From DAORHV01 sp964458645 (lineage in GTDB: Bacteria; Patescibacteriota; Gracilibacteria; Peribacterales; Peribacteraceae), in contig CAYWJU010000017.1 in the NCBI GenBank assembly GCA_964458645.1, forward strand, positions 1 through 32,301: a stretch of 32,301 nt of DNA. Direction: 5' to 3'. This document shows positions 1-7,509 of this stretch, piece by piece; position 1 is the first letter of the stretch, and the number at the start of each line of letters is the position of its first letter. Below the pieces are notes generated by a model, which was given only the letters and a program-made list of their open reading frames with translations, did no database searches and had not been told where the DNA came from. The translations under genes and the position numbers were made by a program.

Positions 1-407
1 AAGAAGAACGTCCTCATCCAAAGAATTTCGATTCCCAGAAACGACCACGCCGCAATTGTTGCATGCCGACGCGAGGCAAATACCAATCGAAACAACCAGA
101 GAAGCAACGCTGCATTCAGCGAAAAAAGACCGACGTGCAGCCAATAAATAACCGCAGTAGGATGCGACGAAAACCGCATAGCCGCCGTGTAGAGCAATCC
201 CAGGAACGGCGTGCGCCACCAGTCCAATGGATTGGCATGCAACCAGGAAAACTGCGTGGCAGCCCAGACGTAACTCGGCGTCTCCTCATTCGTAACGCCA
301 TACGGATATGCGAGAAACAGCATCCAGCCGAAGAAGATGCCCGCACTGAACAGACCGATAGAGTGCCAATCCCGCGCAGGACGTTGTTTCCGTGGCTTCC
401 CCTTCAT
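1..407 (-). CDS. GT-C-like integral membrane protein, N-terminal part (runs off the window)
   Basis: An open frame from the ATG at 405-407 reaches the window edge without a stop, giving 135 residues of the N-terminus. After a short basic start (MKGKPRKQRP) comes a hydrophobic segment of about 20 residues, then a loop with acidic residues (NEETPSYVW), followed by more hydrophobic helices rich in Trp and Leu. A first membrane helix followed by an acidic outer loop is the layout of GT-C glycosyltransferases of the PMT/ArnT type, which use lipid-linked sugars; that family link is inferred from layout only. It is divergent from folE. I see no -10 box close to the ATG, so the leader may be longer. 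It could also be another polytopic membrane protein. The missing C-terminus prevents a firm call. Confidence 0.6.
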   Translation of the reverse strand, partial: MKGKPRKQRPARDWHSIGLFSAGIFFGWMLFLAYPYGVTNEETPSYVWAATQFSWLHANPLDWWRTPFLGLLYTAAMRFSSHPTAVIYWLHVGLFSLNAALLLWLFRLVFASRRHATIAAWSFLGIEILWMRTFF

Positions 408-505
408 TGTGCAGAACTGAAAGAATTTTCCAGAGCGTACTACAGCCCATCGGACCATGCCAGAAGTCCTCGGGGGTGCGAAGCGGACAATGCAGTCCGA
501 TGCTG

Positions 506-511
506 TATACT
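506..511 (+). promoter_or_regulatory. -10 box of folE, near-leaderless
   Basis: TATACT ends 9 nt before the folE ATG, so the transcript would carry only 2-3 untranslated bases. No convincing -35 and no Shine-Dalgarno sequence is present. Confidence 0.45.
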
Positions 512-520
512 CCCATCCCC

Positions 521-1072
521 ATGGAAAAACTCTTCACCCAACTGCTCCAGAACATCGGCGAAGACCCCAAGCGCGATGGCCTAAAGCGCACGCCCAAACG
601 CTGCGCCGACGCATGGAAATTTTTAACCTCCGGCTATGACCAAGATCTGAAGACCATTGTGAACGGAGCGCTGTTCCCGGTGGATACCGACGGCATGGTG
701 ATCGTGAAGGACATCGAGTGCTACTCCATGTGCGAGCATCATCTGCTGCCGTTCGTCGGCAAGGTGCACGTGGGCTACATTCCGGGCAAGAAGGTGATCG
801 GCCTCAGCAAGATCGCCCGTATCGTGGATATGTTCGGTCGTCGGCTCCAGGTACAGGAACGTCTTGGCCAGCAGATTTGTGACGCACTGCACGATGTTCT
901 AAAGCCCGTGGGCATCGGCGTGGTCATCGAGGCCAGCCACTTCTGCATGATGATGCGCGGTGTGTCGAAACAGCACAGTGTGGCCGTCACCAGTCATGTG
1001 AAAGGCAATTTCAAGAGTGATGCGCGTACGCGCCAGGAATTCTTGGAGCTCATCGGCCAGCGGTCGGCCTAG
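521..1072 (+). CDS. folE: GTP cyclohydrolase I
   Basis: Converts GTP to 7,8-dihydroneopterin triphosphate, the first step towards tetrahydrofolate (also used for pterins and queuosine precursors), in the cytoplasm. The 183-residue product has the usual length of the catalytic core. The zinc and active-site motif MCEHHLLPF gives Cys71, His73 and His74, and the second zinc cysteine is Cys142 in SHFCMMMRGV; SKIARIVDMFGRRLQ is the conserved central helix. The start at 521 is chosen because homology begins there and a TATACT box lies just upstream; the open frame extends further but that part is unrelated. It is monocistronic, ending at a hairpin shared with the convergent gene. thyA and folA, 7 kb away, use the same folate cycle. 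Identification is secure. Confidence 0.97.
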   Translation: MEKLFTQLLQNIGEDPKRDGLKRTPKRCADAWKFLTSGYDQDLKTIVNGALFPVDTDGMVIVKDIECYSMCEHHLLPFVGKVHVGYIPGKKVIGLSKIARIVDMFGRRLQVQERLGQQICDALHDVLKPVGIGVVIEASHFCMMMRGVSKQHSVAVTSHVKGNFKSDARTRQEFLELIGQRSA

Positions 1073-1077
1073 TTCGC

Positions 1078-1109
1078 AAGAGCGGAAGCCGCCCCCGGCT
1101 TCCGCTCTT
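1078..1109. terminator. Hairpin between convergent folE and the HExxH protein gene
   Basis: A perfect 13-bp stem (AAGAGCGGAAGCC, six-base loop, GGCTTCCGCTCTT) lies between two convergent genes. There is no T tract on either side, so it is a bidirectional hairpin rather than a textbook intrinsic terminator. Confidence 0.65.
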
Positions 1110-1124
1110 CGTCGACAGCGTATT

Positions 1125-2012
1125 TCAGGCGGCTAATGCGTGCTGCGCTTCGGCATCCTTGGCGGCCTGTACAGCGGCGCTCAGATTACCCTGCTTGATC
1201 TGCTTCTCGACCGCTACGCGGGCCAGTTCACGATGGACCTCCTGGAAACCTTTCACCGTGTATCCCGCTTCGCGGACCATCGCCTCACCATTCTTGCCGG
1301 CGGCGTTCAGTTCGCCGCGTACCGCGTCGGCGTACTTCACATAGCCGTGGTACTCGGCCGTGTGGCCGGCCAGCCCACCTTCGGCGTCGATGGAACGGTC
1401 CTCACGGAAGGTCAGACGGCGGAAGCCCGCGCGATAGCCGTCGATGGTCGGGTTGCCGGTCGGTGGGAGCTCCATCTTCTGGTCGCCAGTTTCCTGCAGG
1501 GTGTGATCGTGCTCGTGTTTTGCTGCGCGCTTGGTCAGGCCGCTCTTCACGGCGGCATCATCCAGACCGCGAGCGGTAATGCCCACCTGGCGGGTGGCAT
1601 CCTCCTGCTGGGCCAGCATGTCACCATCCGGCTTCACGACGACGGCGTCGGGCGTGGGTGCGATCTGCGCGACGCGCTGTGCGTCCGCCTTCTTGGCGCG
1701 CGCCTCCAGTTCCATTTCAGCCTGTTGGGGCGTCATGACGTCACCCTTGGGCTTTGCTTCGGCGGGCTGCTGTGCGGCACCCTCGGTCGCCTCGGGCGGC
1801 TGCGTCACGCCTGCGCCTTCCGCGTCCGCTTCGGCGCCCTGCTTGTGGTCTTCTAGCACCGCGCGGAATTCCTCTTTTTCAATGCGTCCGATTTCGGTCA
1901 CGCGCTTTCCAGATTCGGCGGCCTTGTCGAGTGCGCGCTGGCGAGCCTCCTTTTCGATGATCCCCAACTCCTGCTGGTTGATCGTTGCCGGTGGTGTGGT
2001 GATGCGTTCCAT
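1125..2012 (-). CDS. Hypothetical charged protein with an HExxH motif
   Basis: I do not recognise a named family. The 295-residue product has no signal peptide or membrane segment. Residues 1-60 are charged and probably helical; 60-110 are a low-complexity Ala/Glu/Gln/Pro linker; 160-240 form the most ordered-looking part, with HEHDH at 166-170 (fits HExxH of zinc metallopeptidases), LPPTGNPTIDG at about 182-192 and EYHGY at about 220-224; the C-terminus is again helical and Ala-rich. The motif might mark a small metalloprotease or a zinc-binding domain, but HExxH occurs by chance in His-rich stretches, so this is only a suggestion. It lies downstream of the decarboxylase gene on the same strand, separated by a strong terminator, so it is probably transcribed on its own. 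Confidence 0.75.
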   Translation of the reverse strand: MERITTPPATINQQELGIIEKEARQRALDKAAESGKRVTEIGRIEKEEFRAVLEDHKQGAEADAEGAGVTQPPEATEGAAQQPAEAKPKGDVMTPQQAEMELEARAKKADAQRVAQIAPTPDAVVVKPDGDMLAQQEDATRQVGITARGLDDAAVKSGLTKRAAKHEHDHTLQETGDQKMELPPTGNPTIDGYRAGFRRLTFREDRSIDAEGGLAGHTAEYHGYVKYADAVRGELNAAGKNGEAMVREAGYTVKGFQEVHRELARVAVEKQIKQGNLSAAVQAAKDAEAQHALAA

Positions 2013-2206
2013 AATGCAACGCCAGTGTCCTACGAAGGACCAAAGAGCGACACAAAAGAGCTATGCGAACATGGATACCAGTAGGCTACTGGGCCACCAG
2101 AGCCATGAAAGACGGTATTGGCAATCCACCACTTTTCACCGTAAAGCGCAAAGTAGCGCCCTGGCAAAAACGGCGGTTTTCCACCGCCGTATTCACCGGA
2201 ATTGCG
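2013..2206. other. Intergenic stretch between the HExxH protein and the decarboxylase
   Basis: This 194-base gap holds the decarboxylase terminator at 2166-2190. I see no convincing small gene or promoter in the rest. Confidence 0.5.
2166..2190 (-). terminator. Intrinsic terminator of the PLP decarboxylase gene
   Basis: Read on the minus strand, ACGGCGG, a seven-base loop and CCGCCGT form a 7-bp GC-rich stem followed directly by a run of five T. It lies just after the decarboxylase stop codon. Confidence 0.8.
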
Positions 2207-3748
2207 TTACTGCACGTCACCAAGCACCCGCAGTGTCCCCTTCGTCGATTTCTGCTGCTTCTTCTGGGAACCGGCGGTGGAATCGGTGGGCTTTCCGCCG
2301 TTGCCATTGCCGTTCTTCTTCTGCTTTTTTGCCTGCCAGATTTTATCGATATTCACGCGGTACATGTTGTGGTATTTCTCCAGCTCATCGGGGCCGGCCA
2401 TTTTCAGAACGTCCAATTCGGGAGCGAACATTTCGCTGTAACGGTCACGGCGGCGGATCAGCTTCGCCGAGCCGTCAGCGTACAGCATGATCATGCCCGG
2501 ACGACGAATGGTATTGAAGTTCGATGCCATCACCTGGGCATATCCGCCCACGTCCATGGCAGCAAGCAAATCACCCGTACGCAGCTTGGGCATTTCGATG
2601 TCGTGGCGGATCAAGTCCCAGCAATCGCAGGTGTTGCCGGCGATGGTAACCGTATGAATGCGACGCTCGTTCATTTTGGATGCAGGCAGCACGTCGTACT
2701 TCACCGTAGTCTGCACCAGCGCATCCGGAATGAAGTTATAGGTGGAGCCATCGGCAATCACCATGCGCTTGTTCAGACCCAGGCGCTTCTTGGAAATGAC
2801 TTTCATCAGACCGATGCCGGCATTCATGACGATGCTCTTTCCCGGCTCGAAGATGAGCTGCAACGGGGGGATGTTATAGCGGTGCATGAGCCGCTCGAAG
2901 TACTTGGGGAAGTCCTTCATTTGCTCAATCGGGAAGGCGTCTTCGTCGCCGATTGCAGCCGGGAATCCGCCGCCGAGCGACAAGCTCTGCACGCGAATGC
3001 CTCTGTCCAAACATTTGCGAATGAGTTTTGCGAACACGCGCGCGGCGATTTTGAACACACGCGGGTTGTAGACATAGCCACCCATGAAGTGGAAGCCCTT
3101 AAAGTCGACATACGGACTGCTTCGAGCCAACTCGACGGCACGGTCCACGTAACCGATGGGAATGCCGTACTTATTGCCCTTCGTGGAATATGACCCCAAT
3201 TGGATCATGGGATTCACGCGAATGACGGTGTCGATGTGCTTGCGGAGTTTCTTGGCCGTCTTGGCAATGTGCTCGATTTCCTCCAGCGAGTCGGCGGTAA
3301 TGGACTGCACGCCGATTTTAATAGCGAAGTGGATGTCTTGTTCGGTCTTGAAGAGGTTCGTAAACGTAAGCTGCTTCGGCTTAAAGTCCGCCAGCAGACC
3401 CAAAATAAGCTCGCCGACCGACGAGCAGTCGAGCTCGAACCCCTCTTCGCGCACAATGCGCAGAATTTCCAAGTTACTGTTGCACTTCACGGCATACTGC
3501 AACGCGATGTTGTTGCCGAAGACCTTCTTGAACCGTCGCAAGCGCGAACGGATTTCACTTTCAACGAGCACATACAAAGCGGTACCGTAACGGTCAACAA
3601 TCTTGTCGATGGGTACGCCCTCAATGAGCATCATGCCGTTGGTGTCTTGGCTGACGTAGCGCTCCCAGCGGGGACGCATGTAACGCGAACTGACTTTGTG
3701 CGGTCGTACTTGCTTGAACTTGTGGTAGCCCGTAGGGCGTTTAGTCAT
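2207..3748 (-). CDS. PLP-dependent basic amino acid decarboxylase (DapDC/ODC fold III), probably arginine decarboxylase
   Basis: A 513-residue alanine-racemase-fold decarboxylase. Lys88 in YAVKCNSN is the expected PLP lysine; GGGF at 259-262 and EPGK at 301-304 bind the phosphate; CDCWD at 374-378 matches the CDxxD catalytic motif of ornithine-type enzymes; GGY at 401-403 is the second active-site segment. Residues 474-513 are a low-complexity basic tail (Lys, Asn, Gly, Gln), unusual for the family. The substrate cannot be read from these motifs. Nearby agmatine deiminase and carbamoylputrescine amidase argue for arginine, giving agmatine; ornithine or diaminopimelate are alternatives. It is much shorter than classical SpeA (about 630-660 residues). 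It has its own promoter and terminator. Confidence 0.85.
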   Translation of the reverse strand: MTKRPTGYHKFKQVRPHKVSSRYMRPRWERYVSQDTNGMMLIEGVPIDKIVDRYGTALYVLVESEIRSRLRRFKKVFGNNIALQYAVKCNSNLEILRIVREEGFELDCSSVGELILGLLADFKPKQLTFTNLFKTEQDIHFAIKIGVQSITADSLEEIEHIAKTAKKLRKHIDTVIRVNPMIQLGSYSTKGNKYGIPIGYVDRAVELARSSPYVDFKGFHFMGGYVYNPRVFKIAARVFAKLIRKCLDRGIRVQSLSLGGGFPAAIGDEDAFPIEQMKDFPKYFERLMHRYNIPPLQLIFEPGKSIVMNAGIGLMKVISKKRLGLNKRMVIADGSTYNFIPDALVQTTVKYDVLPASKMNERRIHTVTIAGNTCDCWDLIRHDIEMPKLRTGDLLAAMDVGGYAQVMASNFNTIRRPGMIMLYADGSAKLIRRRDRYSEMFAPELDVLKMAGPDELEKYHNMYRVNIDKIWQAKKQKKNGNGNGGKPTDSTAGSQKKQQKSTKGTLRVLGDVQ

Positions 3749-3773
3749 CTCTTAGGGGAAAGAAGAGAGTAGA

Positions 3774-3801
3774 AGTATAAGGATGCACGCGTGCATGTAA
3801 A
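3774..3801 (-). promoter_or_regulatory. Promoter of the decarboxylase gene
   Basis: On the minus strand, TTTACA (3796-3801), a 16-bp spacer and TATACT (3774-3779) form a good sigma70-type promoter. The leader of about 18 nt is pyrimidine-rich (TCTTCTTTCCCC) with no Shine-Dalgarno site. Confidence 0.65.
3783..3796. promoter_or_regulatory. Perfect 14-bp palindrome in the decarboxylase promoter spacer
   Basis: ATGCACGCGTGCAT equals its own reverse complement and lies between the -35 and -10 boxes. This is where a repressor, or a MerR-type regulator that needs the spacer, would bind. No regulator gene is adjacent. Confidence 0.5.
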
Positions 3802-3845
3802 GAGTTCTATGTACTTCGAACGCAAAATATCGGTCCGTGAGAAAC

Positions 3846-3889
3846 AAAAAAAATCCCGCTCGGCGTCCATGACGGACATCGGCGGGATT
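3846..3889 (-). terminator. Intrinsic terminator of the homospermidine synthase-like gene
   Basis: On the minus strand, AATCCCGC pairs with GCGGGATT around an inner GTCC/GGAC stem, and the hairpin runs into eight T. It isolates this gene from the downstream decarboxylase promoter. Confidence 0.85.
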
Positions 3890-3902
3890 CTTGAAAACTT
3901 TT

Positions 3903-5000
3903 TTAGAGCCCCAACAGCACGGCAGCAATCCAAGGGAAAGCAACCGTAACGTCGCTCTGGATGATCTGGTAGTAGCTCTTGGTGGAGAGCTTGTCCCAGG
4001 TGATCTTCTCCTTGCCGCCGGCGCCCGAGTACGAGCCGTACGACATGGGCGAGGAACCGATCTCCACGAAGCCGGCCCAGTCGCGCACTTTGTGGTGCTG
4101 CAGGTCGTGCTTAATGGAGGGCACCACGCAAATCGGGAAGTCGGCTGCAATACCACCGCCGAGCTGCAGAAAGGCAACGGGGCTGCTCTTAGAGTTCTCC
4201 ATGTACCAGTCGTAGAGCCAGGTGAAGTACTCCAGGCCGCCCTTCATGATGGTCGGATCCAGGAGCGGATCTTTCTTCTCGCGCCACTTTCCTCCGTACG
4301 TGTAGCTGGCGAAAATGTTACCCATGGTGGAGTCCTCGAAACCCGGGATGACGATGGGGATGTTTTTCTTGAACGCGGCGTACGTCCAGCAGTCGTTCTC
4401 GTTGGCCTTCGGATCGGGCTTAATGAGACCCTGCTTGAACAGGCGGCGGAAGTACTCGTGTGGGAAGTAGCGCTCCCCTTTCTTCTGGGCCTCCTTCCAC
4501 ATCTTCAATAGGTGCGGCTCCATGATGCGCACGCTTTCGTCCTCGGGAAGGAACGTGTCGGTAATGCGGCGCAAGCCTGCATCGCGCAGTTCGGCCTCTT
4601 GTTCGGGCGTGAGCTCTGTGTAGCGCGGGATGTAGGCGTAGTGCGAGTGGGCGACGTAACGGTAGTACGACTCTTCGTGGTTGGCGGCGGTGGCCGAGAC
4701 CAAGTGCACTTTGCCCTGGCGGATGAGTTCGGCGAGCATGACGCCGACTTGGAATGAGCTGAGTGCGCCGGCAATGGTGACGACAAGCTTGCCGCCGTTA
4801 TCCAGATGGTCTTTGAGCCACAGCGCGGCCTGCATGGTGGATCCGCCGTTACAGTGCATGAGCGTGTGTGCGGCGTAATCGGAGATCGGCGTGCGGCTCT
4901 TCTTGGTGAACTGCGAGATGGTTCCGGTGCGCGGCTTCACGTTTGCCTCGGGAACGATGAACTTCTTGAGTGCGGGGGAGAGATTGTTGAATTTCTTCAT
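3903..5000 (-). CDS. speY: Deoxyhypusine synthase-like protein, probable homospermidine synthase
   Basis: A 365-residue NAD-dependent aminobutyl transferase. Bacterial members of this branch make homospermidine from putrescine (shown for the cyanobacterial SpeY); the eukaryotic relatives modify eIF5A. Visible family features are the nucleotide-binding TIAGALSSF segment, SATAANHEESYY, FLQLGGGIAADFPICVV, SYGSYSGA and KITWDKL, in which Lys337 matches the lysine that forms the imine intermediate (usually WGK; here WDK). The start MKKFNNLSPALKK at 5000 is where homology begins; the frame opens about 35 residues earlier with unrelated sequence. It is divergent from aguB-aguA, which would supply putrescine. 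Its leader has the tract TTTTTCCCCC and no Shine-Dalgarno site. The product (homospermidine or an agmatine adduct) is inferred from context. Confidence 0.87.
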   Translation of the reverse strand: MKKFNNLSPALKKFIVPEANVKPRTGTISQFTKKSRTPISDYAAHTLMHCNGGSTMQAALWLKDHLDNGGKLVVTIAGALSSFQVGVMLAELIRQGKVHLVSATAANHEESYYRYVAHSHYAYIPRYTELTPEQEAELRDAGLRRITDTFLPEDESVRIMEPHLLKMWKEAQKKGERYFPHEYFRRLFKQGLIKPDPKANENDCWTYAAFKKNIPIVIPGFEDSTMGNIFASYTYGGKWREKKDPLLDPTIMKGGLEYFTWLYDWYMENSKSSPVAFLQLGGGIAADFPICVVPSIKHDLQHHKVRDWAGFVEIGSSPMSYGSYSGAGGKEKITWDKLSTKSYYQIIQSDVTVAFPWIAAVLLGL

Positions 5001-5111
5001 GGTACGGGGGAAAAAGACGACAGGAGAAATCGTACACACTTCGCACCAGGAATCCAGAAGGAATCTGTCGGGAAGTTTGGACGAAGAACAGAATCGCGAT
5101 TGCATCTTCTG

Positions 5112-5117
5112 TAAAAT
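5112..5117 (+). promoter_or_regulatory. Candidate -10 box of the aguB-aguA operon
   Basis: TAAAAT ends 17 nt before the aguB ATG. No clear -35 element is visible. The divergent speY-like gene has a weaker candidate, TACGAT, in the same intergenic region. Confidence 0.35.
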
Positions 5118-5134
5118 GACCCCACAATTCCGCC

Positions 5135-6014
5135 ATGACGAATCGAATCATTACGCTCGCACTTATTCAAATGTCCATGGCCGACAAAGCCGAGGACAAT
5201 CTGAAAAAAGCATCCAAAATGACCGAAGAGGCGGCCAAAAAAGGCGCCAACATCGTCGTGCTCCCCGAATTGTTCCGCGGCCCCTACTTTTGCATCGTCC
5301 CCAAGAATGAAAAGGAGTTCGCCCGTGCGGAAACGATCCCCGGTCCCGCGANNNNNNNNNNCACTGGGAGCGCTGGCCAAGAAGTGCAAGATCGTGCTGG
5401 TGGCCGGCTCGCTCTACGAAACCGCCGACGGTAAACGCTACAACACCGCCTGCGTCTTCGGCCCCGACGGTAAAATGATTGGCACGCACCGCAAAGGACA
5501 CATCCCACACGATCCGGGCTTCTACGAGCAGGATTATTTCGGCAGCGGCAACAACCCCATCGGCGTGCATGACACGCCGTTCGGAAAGATCGCAGTCGGC
5601 ATCTGCTACGACCAATGGTTTCCCGAATTCGCACGCATCGCCGCACTGAATGGTGCCGAACTGATCGTGTATCCGACTGCCATCGGCAACAACGCCGACG
5701 TTGAGCCCGTCGATCCCGCCATCAAGGAAAATTGGGAGCAGATGTGGCGTTCGGCTCAGGTGGGTCATGCCGCCGCCAACTGTATCTACGTGGCAGCTGC
5801 CAACCGTGTCGGCGACGAAGGCGCCACACACTTCTACGGCGGATCGTTCATCGCCGATCCCAATGCCACCATTCTGGCCAAAGGCGACGATACCGAACAG
5901 ATCGTTACGGCCAAGATCGACCTCTCGTACCCGAAGAAAATGCAGGATGCCTGGCGCTTCCTGCTCGAGCGCCGTCCGGATTTATACGGCGACATCACCA
6001 AACCCAAAGCATGA
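5135..6014 (+). CDS. aguB: N-carbamoylputrescine amidase, interrupted by an assembly gap
   Basis: A nitrilase-superfamily enzyme hydrolysing N-carbamoylputrescine to putrescine, CO2 and ammonia. The triad is visible: Glu45 in VVLPELFRG, Lys in HRKGHIPHDPG and Cys in GICYDQWFPE. The DPGFYEQDYF segment is typical of the AguB branch. The reading frame breaks at ten N (5352-5361): the first part reads to ETIPGPA and the second resumes at LGALAKK in another frame, so the true gap length must be a multiple of three and ten is a placeholder. Little is likely missing, because the motifs on both sides are close to each other in the family. The TGA stop overlaps the ATG of aguA by four bases, so the two are translationally coupled. 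Confidence 0.93.
5352..5361. other. Scaffold gap (10 N)
   Basis: Ten unresolved bases inside aguB. Frame analysis on both sides requires a multiple of three missing bases, so the length is not real. Confidence 0.95.
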
Positions 6015-7066
6015 CCCCCAAGCAACAGACACCCGCCGAACTCGGATTCCGGATGCCCGCCGAATGGGAGCCTCGCGAAGCCACCTGGCTTGCCTGGCCG
6101 TACAACCTGAAAACCTGGGGCTCCCATCTGGAAGGTGCCGAAGCCGCCATGGCCGAGTACATCAAGGTGCTCACCAAGCATGAACGCATCGATCTGCTGG
6201 TGGCACACGAAGGAGTGGAACAGCGGGCGCGCAAGTTGTTGGATCCGCTCGGACTCCGCGATGACCAGCTGCGCTACCACTACGTGGAATCCGGCGACGT
6301 CTGGATCCGCGATTACGGCCCGATCTTCGTGGTGTCGGATAAGAACGGCAAGCACGAGGTCGCGTGGACGAAATGGACGTACAACGCGCTCGGCATGCCC
6401 GAAGAATATGCCGACCTGCTGCCCGGCGACGCCGTGCCCGATGCGCTGCCCCTGAAGGGCATGAAGAAATTCAACGGCAACATGGTGTTGGAAGGTGGAT
6501 CAATCGATGTGAATGGCACAGGCACGCTGCTGACCACCGAATCCTGCCTGCTGAGCGACACGCGCAACCCGGATATGACGAAAGAGCAGATTGAACAGCG
6601 GCTGCGCGACTACTTGGGCGTGACCAACGTACTGTGGCTGTCTGCAGGAATCGAAGGAGATGACACCAGCGGACATATAGACGACCTCACGCGATTCGTT
6701 GGGCAATCGACCGTAGTGACGGTGGTCGAAACCAATCCCAAAGACGAGAATTACGCCACCCTGCAGGAAAACAGCATCCGTCTGCGCGGGATGAAGGACG
6801 AAAAGGGCACACCGCTCACGGTGATCGAAATGCCCATGCCCAAGCCGTTCATTGTGGATGGACGTCGCATGGCTGCGAGTTACGCAAATTTTTACATCGG
6901 CGCCAAGAGTGTCCTGGTTCCCGTCTATTCCCAGCCGTCAGATACCGTCGCGTTGAAGATCCTGAAAGGCTGTTTCCCGGACCGCGACGTGGTCGGCATC
7001 GATTGCCGCGCATTCATCTGGGGCTGTGGATCGATCCACTGCTCGAGCCAACAGCAGCCGTCCTAA
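6011..7066 (+). CDS. aguA: Agmatine deiminase
   Basis: Converts agmatine to N-carbamoylputrescine and ammonia, supplying the substrate of the overlapping amidase. The 351-residue product has the usual family length. Visible features are MPAEWEPREATWLAWP at the start, the substrate-binding WIRDYGPIFV (usually RDTGP), EGGSIDVNGTG, GHIDDLTRFV and the C-terminal GSIHCSSQQQP with catalytic Cys344. The ATG at 6011 overlaps the aguB stop codon; the longer upstream frame is only aguB in another frame. The pair implies that putrescine is made from arginine through agmatine, so the decarboxylase at 2207-3748 is the likely agmatine source. Confidence in the function is high. Confidence 0.96.
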   Translation: MTPKQQTPAELGFRMPAEWEPREATWLAWPYNLKTWGSHLEGAEAAMAEYIKVLTKHERIDLLVAHEGVEQRARKLLDPLGLRDDQLRYHYVESGDVWIRDYGPIFVVSDKNGKHEVAWTKWTYNALGMPEEYADLLPGDAVPDALPLKGMKKFNGNMVLEGGSIDVNGTGTLLTTESCLLSDTRNPDMTKEQIEQRLRDYLGVTNVLWLSAGIEGDDTSGHIDDLTRFVGQSTVVTVVETNPKDENYATLQENSIRLRGMKDEKGTPLTVIEMPMPKPFIVDGRRMAASYANFYIGAKSVLVPVYSQPSDTVALKILKGCFPDRDVVGIDCRAFIWGCGSIHCSSQQQPS

Positions 7067-7085
7067 AGGGCATTGCAGCTTATAT

Positions 7086-7113
7086 TTGACAATATAAACA
7101 AATATTTTATAAT
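7086..7113 (+). promoter_or_regulatory. Consensus promoter giving a leaderless RNHCP mRNA
   Basis: Perfect TTGACA (7086-7091), a 16-bp AT-rich spacer and perfect TATAAT (7108-7113). The ATG follows after six bases, which places the expected transcription start on or next to the A of the start codon. Confidence 0.85.
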
Positions 7114-7119
7114 ATAGTC

Positions 7120-7509
7120 ATGCAGCGACGCTTTGAACCGTTCAATTGCGGCAAATGCGAGGAGCCCGTGCTTCCGCTTGCTTCCGGCACGCGCAATCAT
7201 TGCAATCACTGCCTGACGTCGGCGCATATGGATGCCGATGAACCCGGTGATCGTTTAAGCGAATGCAAAGGACTCATGGAGCCGATCGGACTGGAGTTGC
7301 GTCACGGTGTGTACGTGATCCTGCATCGTTGCGTGGACTGCGGACATGAACGGACAAACAAAAGTGTAAAAGATGACAATGTTCAGGCAATCATGGCATT
7401 GGCGATGGCATCGGCGGAGAATGCTCTGATGAACAACAAACACAACCGTAAACTCGGTGGTACGGGCACGCAAAAAAACCAGCTGCGTGCTCATCGTAGC
7501 CGCCGTTAA
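7120..7509 (+). CDS. RNHCP domain protein (putative zinc-binding)
   Basis: A 129-residue protein of the RNHCP family, named after its motif; the family has no established function. The first half holds FNCGKCEEPV, RNHCNHCLTSAHMD, PGDR and CKGLMEPIG, followed by HRCVDCGHER; the paired cysteines suggest two zinc sites. The family signature normally reads RNHCP; here Pro is replaced by Asn. The C-terminus (about 95-129) is basic, KNQLRAHRSRR, and could contact nucleic acid. A near-perfect promoter lies directly in front, so the gene is probably strongly expressed. It converges on folA with a four-base overlap of the stop codons (7506-7509). Confidence 0.88.
   Translation: MQRRFEPFNCGKCEEPVLPLASGTRNHCNHCLTSAHMDADEPGDRLSECKGLMEPIGLELRHGVYVILHRCVDCGHERTNKSVKDDNVQAIMALAMASAENALMNNKHNRKLGGTGTQKNQLRAHRSRR

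Noticed and set aside
1140..1856. Long plus-strand open frame opposite the HExxH gene
   Set aside because: It is antisense to a gene with better composition, has no promoter or family match, and its Leu/Val-rich translation looks like a shadow of the GC-rich opposite strand.
2063..3193. Long plus-strand open frame opposite the decarboxylase
   Set aside because: Antisense to a clear PLP enzyme; no conserved motifs.
3783..3796. The ATGCACGCGTGCAT palindrome as a restriction or phage attachment site
   Set aside because: No integrase, restriction gene or mobile element is nearby; its place in a promoter favours an operator.
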